A stretch of DNA of 64,000 nt from Hesseltinella vesiculosa (taxonomy: Eukaryota; Mucoromycota; Mucoromycetes; Mucorales; Cunninghamellaceae): positions 248,001 to 312,000 of the forward strand of contig MCGT01000031.1 of the NCBI GenBank assembly GCA_002104935.1. Direction: 5' to 3'. The notes beneath the pieces are model-generated. The model did not search any database. It saw nothing but the letters and a program-made list of their open reading frames with translations, and was not told the origin of the DNA. Shown one piece after another: positions 33,175-43,754 of the stretch (positions are counted from its first letter, which is position 1; every line of letters starts with the position of its first letter). The translations under genes were made by a program, and so were the position numbers.

Positions 33175-35425
33175 ATGGAATTGACACTAGCCAAGAGTTC
33201 CATCGCCAAACAAGTGCTTTGTGCGCTTGTTTTGGGTCAATTGGAAGACAAGGTCCAATTGAAGACCGGTACTGAAACCACTCTCAAAGTCAACGACACC
33301 ACGTCCTTAAAAGGGGACGTCACTGTCACCCGTTACTTAATCCGCCTGGCCAAACTTGTGGATGAACTGGCACCTAGCAAACAGCGTGAAGCTGCCGTGG
33401 TGGATGCTTTGTTATTGAACAATGTGGACACTGCCAATGCATTGGTGCAGCAAAAAGAACATGCTTATCTCATCGCTGACCAACCTACGATCGCCGACTA
33501 CTTGGCTTGGGCTGTCCTTGCTGGCCAATCGTCTGATTACGTGTCGGCTGTGCAATCCACTGCTGTTGTTGAAAAGGTCACTGCCTTGAGCCAGTCTACC
33601 GAATCATCATCGGCTACCGCTCCTTCCATCACCATCCCTGACACCGATGCTTCCACCAACCCCCTGGACACCTTCCGTCTTCGTATCGCCGCCAAGATTG
33701 CTGCCATGGGTAATGTGGACCCTGCGCTTGTGTACAAGGCTATTGAAATCCCTCGCCAATTGGACAACGGTGACTTTGCCTTGACCTTGCCTCGTCTCCG
33801 CCTCAAGGGCAACCCTGCCCAAATCGCCAAGGACTGGGCCGCTTCGTTTGTGCCCGACGATCTCATCCTCAGCGCCACCGCCACCGGCCCCTTTTTGAAC
33901 TTCCGCATCAACACCGGCCTTTTGGTCAAACAAACGTTGGCGATGGTCACCAGTGCCAGCGAACAATACGGTTGCAATACCTCGGGTAACGGCAAGAAAG
34001 CCATTGTCGAATTCTCTTCACCCAACATCGCTAAGCCTTTCCACGCCGGCCACTTGCGTTCCACCATTATCGGCTCCTTTATCCGCAACGTCTACAAAGC
34101 CAACGGCTGGGATGTCCTTGCCATGAACTACCTCGGTGATTGGGGCAAGCAATATGGTAAAAAAAAAAAAAAAAAAAGGAAATCAGATTTTGCTCAGGCT
34201 GACATTGTCTTTTTACTTTCCTCCTTTAGGTCTGTTGGCTGTGGGCTATGGCCGTTATGGTGACGAAACCAAATTGAAGGAAGATCCCATCAAGCACTTG
34301 TACGACGTGTACGTGGAAATCAACAAGGATGCTGCTGAAGACGCCACCATCCACGACGAAGCCCGTGCCTATTTCAAGAAGATGGAAGATGGTGACGAGC
34401 AAGCCCTTGCTCTGTGGCGCCGATTCCGTGATCTGTCCATTGTGAAGTACCAAGACGTCTATGCCCGCCTCAACATCCATTTCGACATCTACTCGGGTGA
34501 ATCTCAAGTCACCAAGGGCATGGACGAAGCCATGGCCATGCTGATCCAAACCGGCCTACTCGAAGATTCCCAAGGCGCCAAGGTCATCAACCTAGAAAAA
34601 TACAAGCTCGGTGTGGCTGTGGTGCAAAAGAGCGATGGCACCACCCTTTACCTGACCCGTGATATTGGCGCTGCCAAGGAACGTTTCGAAAAATACAACT
34701 TTGACAAGATGATCTACGTTGTTGCTGCCCAACAAGATCTGCACTTGAAGCAGCTCTTCAAGACCCTGGATCTCATGGGCTTTGAATGGGCCAACCGTGT
34801 TGAACACGTCAACTTTGGTATGGTGCAAGGCATGTCCACCCGCAAGGGTACCGTCGTCTTCTTGGAAGACATCATCAACGAAGCCCAAGACATCATGCAC
34901 GAACAAATGCGCAAGAACGAAGCCAAGTATGCCGAAGTCCAAAACCCCATGGCTGTCGCCGACGAAATCGGTATCTCTGGTGTGCGTATCCAAGACAATG
35001 CAGCCCGTCGTGTCAAGAACTACGAATTCGACCGCAACCGTATGTTCTCCTTTGAAGGTGACACCGGCCCTTACATCCAATACGCTCATGCTCGTTTGTG
35101 CTCCATCGAACGCAAAAACAACATGCAAGTCAATCCCAATGCCGATACCTCGTTGCTCACTGAAGAAGGTGCCATCAACATTGTCCGCATCGTGGCTGAA
35201 TTCCCTGATCTACTCAAGAGCTTGATGAACGCCTACGAACCCTGCAATGTCGTCACCTACGCCTTCAAGCTGTCGCACGAAATCTCTGCCGTCTTTGATT
35301 CCCTCTGGGTCCGTGGTGCTGATCCTGCCGTTGCTGATGCTCGTCTGCTGATGTACTGGTCTGCCCGTGTCACACTCGGCAATGCCATGCGTCTCTTGGG
35401 CCTCCGTCCTTTGGAACGTATGTAA
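33175..35425 (+). CDS. Cytoplasmic arginyl-tRNA synthetase with GST-like N-terminal extension
   Basis: Two exons (33175-34156, 34230-35425) give 725 residues. The class I catalytic site is clear: SSPNIAKPFHAGHLRSTIIG with HAGH in the HIGH position (near residue 288), LGDWGKQYGLLAVGYGRYG, and MSTRKGTVVFLED (near 528) as the KMSKS-like loop. The C-terminal anticodon-binding domain ends LRPLERM. Residues 1 to about 150 resemble the C-terminal helices of a glutathione-S-transferase fold (YLIADQPTIADYLAWAVL), an extension found on several eukaryotic tRNA synthetases that helps multi-enzyme assembly. Budding yeast ArgRS is about 120 residues shorter. Strong C-ending codon preference suggests high expression. 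The intron opens with an A18 run directly after the donor gt. Confidence 0.95.
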
Positions 35426-35824
35426 AAAAAAAAAATGCCACCTTCTCACCCTCTACTACCCTCTTATTGTACATGTACGTTTTTTTTTTTCTCCCACTCT
35501 TCCCATTTTTTTTCTTGATGCTAGATTTACATCCTTCTCCCATTGTTCATACTCTTTTCTCTCTCTACTACAACAACATCTACTGCAAATACAATAAAAA
35601 CGACCAAAAAAAAAAAAAAAGACGGTCCATAGAGGCAAACCAGGGAAGGCAGAGGAATGCTATTAAACAAAGGTGATGGAACCCTTGACAACACCAAGGA
35701 TTTGGGGTTTTTTTTATTGTTGTGGATGTGGAAGGCTGGATAAACGGTCCGTGCCCGAGAAAGAGATGCGAGGATGATTTAATTCGAGAGGGGAGATTGG
35801 CCTATCCTATCGAATGGGGTGGGA

Positions 35825-36334
35825 TTAGCGTGACGAAGTAATCAAATAGACAATTTCCAATGGCACTAGCTGGAAGGGGCTAAATGACTGGTAGCCAATT
35901 TGATCATTGTGCAAAGAGCGTCGAGATTTCTTTCGTCGGCGTTCATTATCGTAGTCATCCTCTCTTTCGACAATGTCCGTGCTGGTGACGGAGTCCCGGT
36001 GATGGTTGGCGTTGAAATCGTCGTCGTCGTCCATCTCCTCGATTCTTGACATATGTCGCAACGATGGAAACCAACTCTCCTCCAATTCCGAGTCATCCTC
36101 TTCTTGGTCTGCTTCGTCTTCTTGGTCGGATGTGCTACCAAGGCTTTCGACATCACTGATAGTGTACTCACTTCGGCTGTCAAGCATGTGAGGCGTCAGT
36201 GACGGGTCAAAGATACTGTTGTTTCCAGCCAGCAGAATGCCAACCTCGCCTTCGTCTAATTCTCGTACTTGGACATGGGTATATTCTACTGACCCATCAT
36301 CATAAGTGGTATGGCTCGAGTAGTGAAAACTCAT
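35825..36334 (-). CDS. Acidic hypothetical protein, single exon
   Basis: An intronless frame of 169 codons starts MSFHYSSHTTYDDGSVEYTH and ends in a hydrophobic segment, FSPFQLVPLEIVYLITSSR. The middle is very acidic (DQEDEADQEEDDSELEESW; IEEMDDDDDFN), followed by a basic patch RRRKKSRRSLH. No family recognised. Third-position usage and the run of acidic codons look protein-coding rather than random. The start was chosen as the first ATG. It may have a 3' extension by splicing, which I could not see. Confidence 0.6.
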   Translation of the reverse strand: MSFHYSSHTTYDDGSVEYTHVQVRELDEGEVGILLAGNNSIFDPSLTPHMLDSRSEYTISDVESLGSTSDQEDEADQEEDDSELEESWFPSLRHMSRIEEMDDDDDFNANHHRDSVTSTDIVEREDDYDNERRRKKSRRSLHNDQIGYQSFSPFQLVPLEIVYLITSSR

Positions 36335-37300
36335 GTTGCAATGAAAAAAAAAAACAGAAATAGAGAAGGAAAAAAAAAATCAAGGTTAAGCTTTTTTCTT
36401 TTTTTGCATGAATCAGGAAACCCAGCCTCAACCCTTGCAGTTAGAATTGGCCGACCAATCAGAACCACTGATCGAGTGATCGAGGCTGCCTTGATGACAA
36501 GGAAAAAAAAGCGATATTATTAGAGAGGACATGGATACTGTGTCAACCTCAGCCTCAGCCACGAGATGCCTTGCCACGTGTGTGAGCAAGTAGAATGCCA
36601 CGTCTCTGAAGTGGCCCGTTCTCCCCAAGCTCAGAGCATTGCCGATGTTCTACCGGTATTGTACCATGCTCTGCTGTTGTTACGCTACTATTTTCAAAGA
36701 CTTGCTCCAGGTAATTTACCTCCAGGAACAACGCCATGGCCCAAAGCGAGCTAATGAATAAATAAAACACCGAGGACATTTGCAAAGAGTCAAACCCAGT
36801 TTGGGATGCAGGAGATCAGTGAGGCAAAATCCTTTTGACAACCTTTTTAACAGGATGGTCCGGGATTCCTATTTTTATTTTCTCGGTCAGGGAAGTCCAG
36901 ACCAAAAGACGAACATCCTTTCAACCCCCAGAATGACATATTGAGCCGCTGCCTTTGAACCGGGAAATCCCGCGGCCAAATGGGTGCATGGGCCCATTTT
37001 GTCCTACTCTCTCCGTTAGAATGAGATGAAAGTGTTACTTTTCTTTTAAAAAGGTGGAGATGCCATGTCCCAATTTCTTTTTTAATAGAGATTCGCATTT
37101 TAGGAGATCTTCGATCACTCCCTTTTTTTTTTTTTTTCTGTGCTCGTTGCTGGCCCCTCCTTTTTTCCTTTTAGAGACTCCTCACCAGTTATTAAAAATC
37201 ATAACCATTTTTGTCTCACGCCTTTTTTTTTCTTTTCTTCTCTCTTTTCCCCTCATTGTTTTCTTCCAACTTTTTTTTTTTTTTTTAATTCAAAGCTGTG
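36335..37300. other. Intergenic, no supported gene
   Basis: Short open frames only. It contains CCAAT boxes (for example gaccaatcag near 36453) and T-rich tracts near 37120 and 37270 that lead into the RhoGAP gene. Confidence 0.5.
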
Positions 37301-39481
37301 ATGGGAGACCATGAGTCGGATTCTCATTCGACGTCTTCGTTTGTCTCATATACCGACGTCGAGCATATGACCCAGCAGCTCATGTCAACTAACCCATTCA
37401 TCAACGATGCCACAACAGTTTCTGACCTGAAACAGATGCTTGTGGCAGAAAAAGCAAGGTCAAAAGAAATGGAAATAAAGCTGGAAAAATACAAGGCAAA
37501 AAGCTGATCCATGCACTCTTCGTTACACAACTCATGCTCACTCACTTCTCCCCCCCTTCAGGCCCTTGCCAATCAAGACAATGACAAATCCACTTTGTTT
37601 GTCGAGCAAATGAAGAAACAGCTTGGCTTGAATATTTTTTATTCAGAAAACATGGCATCCAGGCTACAACAAACCTGTATGGATTTACGATATCAGAGAG
37701 AACAGTTGATGCGTGATATTGAAGACAGGTAAAAGGAAAAAGAAGCCACAGACCAGCTGAGGAATGACGGCTTTTTTTTTTCTTCAGTGCATTCCCCGTG
37801 ATGAAAAACTCATTTCAGATCCAGCTGTCTTCGCTCCAAAAAGATGTCACAGACGCCCAACACAACATTGAGCAATTGAACCAGGCTCGAGACCATGCTC
37901 TGGAGGAAATGATCCTGCTAAATACCAAAAACGCCGAACTGAACGAGATGAACAATGACCTGACTCGACATGTCGCTCAGCGGGAAAAAGAAGCCAAAGC
38001 CTTCATGGCAAGCACACAATTCATCCGACCTTCCCACTCGACCGACACCTCCAGCACGTCGATGTCTGTCACCGGTCACATGGAGTGTCTGTCATCACCC
38101 GTGGCAACCACCCCTGCCTCGTCCATCCAGCGCTCCTCTTCCTCCTCCTCCTCATCGACGTCAAACACCCACACCCAACAACCCCGATCCTCGGGGGAAT
38201 CCTCCAGCCGGATTTTCCAACGCTCAAGAAATGTGCTAGCCAGCATCAACCCTATGCAGCTGCACAAACGTAAGCCCTCTTCTGACTCCAAAATCGACAA
38301 ACCATCTCCCATCCATACCTTGACTGTCCCGCCTCCTCTACCGTCCCATTCATCACCCCAGCCTCTTTCCGCCACCACCAACCCATTTCTCATGCCCAAC
38401 CCTGGTCAACCAACGCATACTTTTGTGGAAACCAAAATCTCCTCCGAGTCCTGCTCTGCCTGTCAGAAATTCATCAAACGATCTCATGAAGTCAAGTGTC
38501 AAGGTAATATTAAGCAAACAGCAAAAAAAAAAAAAGGGGGGGGGGAAAGAACTGTATTCACTTTTTTTTTTTTTAATTGATGCAGTCTGCATGCTGCCAT
38601 GCCATGTCAAATGCATACCCAATTTGGACCAGCCCTGCAACACGCCAATGACCACGGATGCGCCAAGAATGTCGCATTCACCGACAGGCAGGTCACAGGA
38701 GAAAAAGGATCCTCAGGAAGAAGTCTCTCATCCCCCATTTTTTTTTTTTTTAAAAAAAAAGGTTCGGTTTTCTCCCGAGACATTTCTGAACAAGCCAAAT
38801 TAGATCATCAGCTTGTGCCATTGATTGTGAAAAGCTGTATTGAGGCCATTGATCATCGAGGTAATTTGAGGGAAAAATAACAGAAAGAAGGGCTGGCGGA
38901 GACTGAATCATGGATGGTCATAGGTCTCACCTGTGAAGGACTGTACCGAAAATCTGGGCGGGCCACCGAGACAAGAGCGCTGCAGCAGGCACTTGATCAG
39001 CAGCAGCGCTTGGACTTGATGGATCAAAACGCTTGGCCGGACATCCATGCCATTGCCAGTGTGTTGAAATCCTATTTTAGATCGATACCCAACCCGCTCT
39101 TCCCGTTTGAGAGCTATGATGTGTTGTTGGATGCTACATGTAAGGCGCCATTCTGTACAAAACGCTATAATCGGGCCACTGACGGCTTGTTTCCTTTCTT
39201 CTGCAGCCCAAGAAACGCCAGAGAGCGCTATCCAAAATCTGAAAGCGGTAATGAATTCACTGCCTGTGGAAAACCTCGCAACCATCCGGTTTGTGCTTGC
39301 ACATCTGGATCGGGTGCAACAGCACAGCGACGAGAATCGCATGGTCACCAAGAACCTGGCCATGCTGTTTGGCCCAACCCTGATACGTCACCGCGATGAG
39401 CATGTTGACTTGACAGACATGAACCGCAAGATTCATGTGCTCGATTTTATGCTCAGGCATCTCGATGACCTTATTGCTTGA
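37301..39481 (+). CDS. RhoGAP with coiled coil and C1 domain
   Basis: Exons seen: 37301-37495, 37562-37728, 37788-38503, 38586 to about 38720, about 38757-38860, 38924-39139, 39207-39481. The order is: coiled-coil leader (LVAEKARSKEMEIKLEKYK), a long Ser/Pro-rich linker, and a C1-type zinc finger, HTFVETKISSESCSACQKF ... VCMLPCHVKCIPNLDQPC. The RhoGAP domain follows from VFSRDISEQAKLD through GLYRKSG (arginine finger) and NLAMLFGPTLIR. It should switch off Rho-type GTPases at membranes. Two joins are odd. The first intron appears to start GC (aag|gcaaaa). Between the C1 and GAP exons the frame changes, with no phase-consistent GT found around the T/A run at 38735-38760, so either an unseen exon or an indel is there. 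Confidence 0.85.
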
Positions 39482-39850
39482 TAAACGAACGACTTATTAT
39501 TATTTTTATTCATTTATTTGTCTTACTTTGCGCCATGATGGAGATGGAATCGGAGAGCCCTCCCCTACGATTCCTGTCAAAATTTGAGCTCTCGCCTATC
39601 TTCTCCGTTTTTTTTTTACTGCTACCAGGACAACTCAAAAGTATGCTTTCGCAGCTCGAAGCGATCGTTGAAAAATGACTTGCTGGACCCTCCCCTACAT
39701 TTAGAAGCAGGCTGTGTCTTCACGGAACAAAGCTGCTTGTGAGCGACAGCTCCCACCTTTTTTTTTTTGTCGTGGAATCTAGCAAAAATCAATGATTATT
39801 TATTGAAGAGGATGAAGGAAATGGGAAAGATGAGAAGAACAGAGGCGTGT

Positions 39851-41414
39851 TTAGACGGACAGTTCGGCCTTGATGGATTCCTTGAGGACTTCCGAGTAAG
39901 GGGCCAAGGCAGGTTCGACATGCTTGGTGACAAAGCTGTCAACCTGTTGGGGAGCACGGCCAATAAAGGTGGAGGGGTCCAACAGAGCAGGCAATTCTTC
40001 CCAAATAGGGCGGAAGTATTCGGTCTTCTTGATGCGCTCGATCAGGTCGTTTTCACCACCTTCCATCTTGACGACATGAGCAGCTTCATGGGAGAGGACA
40101 CGGATTTGTTCGTGGCATTCTTGACGATCACCACCCTTCTTGACCATGGCCATGATGATGTTTTCGGTGGCCATGAAAGGCAGTTCTTGACGGATGCGGC
40201 GCTCAATGACCTTGGGGTAGACGACCATGCCTTCAAAGATGTTTTGCATGGTGGTCAGCAAGATATCGGTGGTGAGGAAGGCTTCGGGCAAGGAGATACG
40301 GCGGATGGCACTGTCGTCCAAGGTGCGCTCGAACCACTGGACGGCGCTGGTCTGGAGGGCATCATTGACCAAGACCATCAAATGACGGGACAAGGAGCAC
40401 ACACGCTCGCAACGCATGGGGTTACGCTTGTAAGCCATGGCGGAGCTGCCGATTTGGTCCTTTTCAAAAGGTTCTTCTACTTCCTTGAGGTTGGCCAGCA
40501 AACGGATGTCGGTAGCGATCTTGTGAGCCGTAGCACCGAAGCCAGACAAGGGGTTCAGCACGTCAATGTCAATCTTGCGAGAGTAGGTTTGGCCACACAC
40601 AGGGTAGGCTTCCTTGAAGCCCGACAATTCGGTCACCAGTTGATCCAGTTCTTCGATCTATTTTTTTAAAAAAGTTAGGTCCCTTCTCAGCCTCCTCCTT
40701 TCCTCCTGTTACCTTGTCATGGTCGCCGTTGAACAAGGCCATGAAGGAAGCTTGAGTGCCGGTAGTGCCCTTGACGCCGCGGAATTTGAGATCATCACGA
40801 GCACGTTCAAAGTTGCGCAGATCCCACAAAAGTTCTTGGATCCAAAGAGTGGCACGCTTGCCAACAGTGACCAGTTGGGCAGGCTGGAAATGAGTGAAGC
40901 CAAGAGTGGGCATGTCACGGTAAGCTTTGGCAAACTTGGTCAAGATATCAATCACATGGACCAGTTTGTTAATGACAATATCATAAGCATCGCGCAAAAT
41001 AATCAAATCACCATTGTCTACGCCAAATCATAAACAAGGAAGTTCAAATGAGCCTGTTACTGCTTCCTTTTTTTTTTTACCAGTGACATAGCAAGAGGTG
41101 GCACCGACGTGAATGACACCAGCAGCCTTGGGAGCCACCAAACCAAAAGCATGGACATGGGCCATGACGTCATGACGACGCTTCTTTTCTTCTTGGGCAG
41201 CCACTTCATAGTCAATGTTATCAATGTTGGCACGCATTTGTTCAATAGCCTCGTCCGTGATATCAGTCAAGCCCAAACGTTGTTCAGCAATAGCCAGGTT
41301 GAGCCAAAGCTTGCGCCAAGTCGTGTAACGCTTGTCTTCAGAAAAGGTGTAAGCCATTTCCTTGGAGGCATAACGAGACACCAAAGGCGATTGGTATTTG
41401 GAATGAGACGACAT
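39851..41414 (-). CDS. ADE13: Adenylosuccinate lyase
   Basis: Three exons (41081-41414, 40713-41017, 39851-40657) give 481 residues, the normal eukaryotic length. It catalyses two steps of purine synthesis, releasing fumarate from SAICAR and from adenylosuccinate, in the cytosol as a tetramer. Visible motifs: [26 protein letters not shown] with the active-site TxxQ region, and the lyase signature [12 protein letters not shown]. The C-terminal helices end with a Ser-Val. Codon usage is strongly biased, as in highly expressed genes. The start is 132 bp from the oppositely oriented helicase gene, so both are probably served by one short bidirectional promoter. Confidence 0.96.
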
Positions 41415-41546
41415 TTTTGAATGAAAAAAAGAAGCGAAACAAAAAAAAGGCGGGGGTCCTTTTTTTTTTTTTTTTTGATGTGGAGTCATTTAAAAAAGTG
41501 CAAGCCACTTCTTTGATTCCGCAGGGCTTCATTTTTTTTTCTCAAC

Positions 41547-43079
41547 ATGATGCTTAAGCCCTGTGCAGGTGCCTTGCGATCGATGCAATGCTGTGCATTC
41601 TCTACCACATCTGCCGCATTGTCCAAACGTGCCCAGCTTCGAAAGCCCAACATCTCAACATTGACCAAGCATTTGAAACCACACTTGCAGCAAGACGGTT
41701 TGAATGGACGGCAACGCCGAGAACAGCTGCGACGAGATCTCAAGGCGACCAAGCCAAAATCCAAGAACAGCCCCTATGTCCCTGTCAAACGACGTCTTGA
41801 GCAAGTGCCCATGACCCCGGCTTTGCAAGGAGTGCCTACGATCAAGGTGCGTGAGCTCTCCGCCTTCCTGTCCCAACAATCCTTTGACGATCTCGGCCTA
41901 CAGCCCATTGCCCTCGAAGCATTACAAAAATACCTTCAACCCCCTGCCGATGGCTCACCTATACGGCCGACTGAAATTCAAGCCTTGGCGATCCCAACGT
42001 TACTGAACCGGAATAAGACGCCGTCGGCGCTTTGTGCAGCCGAGACCGGGTCTGGCAAGACTCTGGCGTACCTGCTGCCTGTGCTACATCAGCTCAAGGC
42101 CGACGAAAAAACAGTGCAGCGGCGTCTTGACCACCCTCGCGCCGTTGTGCTTGTGCCTACACGTGAGCTGGTGCAGCAAGTGGCCCAAACCGCCAAGCAA
42201 CTGTCGCACACTATCAAGTTCCGGTGCCTGGGCATCGACCGCGTCTTCCGCTCCAAACTGACCCAACAGCTCGCCACAGGTCCCATTGACCTACTTGTGG
42301 CGACACCAACGACGCTCCAACACCTCGTCAAGGACCGAGTGCTGTCTCTAAGTGATACCCGGTATTTGGTCATGGACGAGGCCGACTCTCTGTTTGATGC
42401 TGGCTGGGCCAACGACTGTCAAACTCTGCTTGAGGCCGTGCAACGCAAAAAGGATTCAAAGAAATCGACGGCCATTGCCCCACCCAAACAAGCCGCTCAA
42501 GTCATTGTGGTGTCTGCCACCCTGCCACGCTCGGTCCACGCCACCCTCGACAAACTATTCCCGCACATGGTGAAGATCACCACCCCATCGCTACACCGTG
42601 CACTGCCAAACCTCAAGCAATCCTTTGTCGACCTACAACGCTACCAAGGCAACCGCCAGATGGCCTTGCTGGAGGTGCTGAAGAAAAACATCAAGGACGA
42701 CAAGACGCTTGTGTTCTGCAACACGAAAAAGGCTGTGGATCTGGTGCATGATTGGCTGCTGTCCAAGGACGTGAAGGTGCTGTCTCTGTCAAAAGACTCG
42801 GAGTCAAGAAAAGACGTGCTCCAGCGATTTGCCAATCGTGAAAGTGGCGACAACATCCTGATCAGCACCGACATTGCTTCCCGAGGCATCGATACCACCT
42901 TTGTTGACCATGTCGTCCTCTTTGATTTCCCCACCTCGGTTGTCGACTACTTGCATCGTGTGGGCCGCACTGCTCGGGCCGGTCAAGTGGGCAAGGCCAC
43001 CTCGCTCATCGGCCGCAAAGACAGAATGATGGCCGACCGGATTAAGAGGGCGATTCGTGAAGGCTCAGTCATGACGTGA
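41547..43079 (+). CDS. MRH4: Mitochondrial DEAD-box RNA helicase (MRH4-like)
   Basis: An intronless frame of 510 codons. The first 30 residues are basic, hydroxylated and lack acidic residues (MMLKPCAGALRSMQCCAFST), as in mitochondrial import signals. Helicase motifs appear in order: RPTEIQALAIPTLL (Q-like motif), AETGSGKTLAYLLP (I), VLVPTRELVQQ (Ia), VMDEADSLFD (II, DEAD), VSATLP (III), LVFCNTKKAV (IV), ISTDIASRGID (V) and HRVGRTARAG (VI). Yeast Mrh4 acts in late assembly of the mitochondrial large ribosomal subunit; assignment to this subfamily is by overall look and the leader. A possible alternative start is the second Met codon. Confidence 0.9.
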   Translation: MMLKPCAGALRSMQCCAFSTTSAALSKRAQLRKPNISTLTKHLKPHLQQDGLNGRQRREQLRRDLKATKPKSKNSPYVPVKRRLEQVPMTPALQGVPTIKVRELSAFLSQQSFDDLGLQPIALEALQKYLQPPADGSPIRPTEIQALAIPTLLNRNKTPSALCAAETGSGKTLAYLLPVLHQLKADEKTVQRRLDHPRAVVLVPTRELVQQVAQTAKQLSHTIKFRCLGIDRVFRSKLTQQLATGPIDLLVATPTTLQHLVKDRVLSLSDTRYLVMDEADSLFDAGWANDCQTLLEAVQRKKDSKKSTAIAPPKQAAQVIVVSATLPRSVHATLDKLFPHMVKITTPSLHRALPNLKQSFVDLQRYQGNRQMALLEVLKKNIKDDKTLVFCNTKKAVDLVHDWLLSKDVKVLSLSKDSESRKDVLQRFANRESGDNILISTDIASRGIDTTFVDHVVLFDFPTSVVDYLHRVGRTARAGQVGKATSLIGRKDRMMADRIKRAIREGSVMT

Positions 43080-43502
43080 CACGACAGCTTCACGAGAACC
43101 TAATTCCGAATTCAGGCAGTTGAGCACGTTTTTTTTTTTCTTTTTTTTTTTTTTTTGCCTCCACCAAAGAAAAATAAACAATCATGGGTTATGCTGCAGA
43201 GTAAAGGCAGTACCCTGTTTTTGGTAAAAAAAAAAAAAAAAAAAAAAAGCTAGAGCAAGGACCACACTAAAAAAAAAAGATGATTGTATGGCCGAGGAGG
43301 AAAAGAAAGCGGGGCTTGAGAGAGAGGGAATGAACATCGAGGTACATTGGAGAGGCGCTTGGTTGTGTAGGTTGGCATAGAACAAGCATAGAATGGAGGT
43401 GAATTTATTAAAATTAGCATTGATGGTATCATGGACTTTTGACATAAAAAAGTGATTAGGAGGGTAGTAATAAAAACGAGAGACTGGGTAAAAGGAACGA
43501 AG

Positions 43503-43754
43503 CTAGTTGCATTGGGTATCGACTTCCAAGCTTGGAAAAGAAACATAGTCTTGTTTAAAAGACCATTCACGTTTGTTAGTGTGCCACGTTTGGGACGTTA
43601 TAGATTGGATAGAGCTAAACGATGCTGACCGTTGTAATTCGACAGCTCGTTGTTTTTGCTCGTCTGTGGGTTGGATAGCCGAGGTTTGGCGACGAAGTGG
43701 TTGCTTGGGCTTTTCATGTTTGGGTTTATATCGATCACCGAGGAATTGTAGCAT
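43503..43754 (-). CDS. Small basic hypothetical protein
   Basis: An 83-codon frame on the minus strand: MLQFLGDRYKPKHEKPK, then Q/R-rich and Ser-rich (SASFSSIQSITSQTW), ending EVDTQCN. It has coding-like composition with few low-complexity runs, unlike neighbouring frames. No family recognised. It may be part of a longer spliced gene. Confidence 0.42.
   Translation of the reverse strand: MLQFLGDRYKPKHEKPKQPLRRQTSAIQPTDEQKQRAVELQRSASFSSIQSITSQTWHTNKREWSFKQDYVSFPSLEVDTQCN

Noticed and set aside
33537..35128. Several minus-strand frames of 100-183 codons across the arginyl-tRNA synthetase
   Set aside because: They are antisense shadows created by C-ending codons of the real gene.
39767..40669. 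300-codon plus-strand frame antisense to adenylosuccinate lyase
   Set aside because: It is the mirror of a strongly codon-biased gene. The minus strand carries clear lyase motifs.
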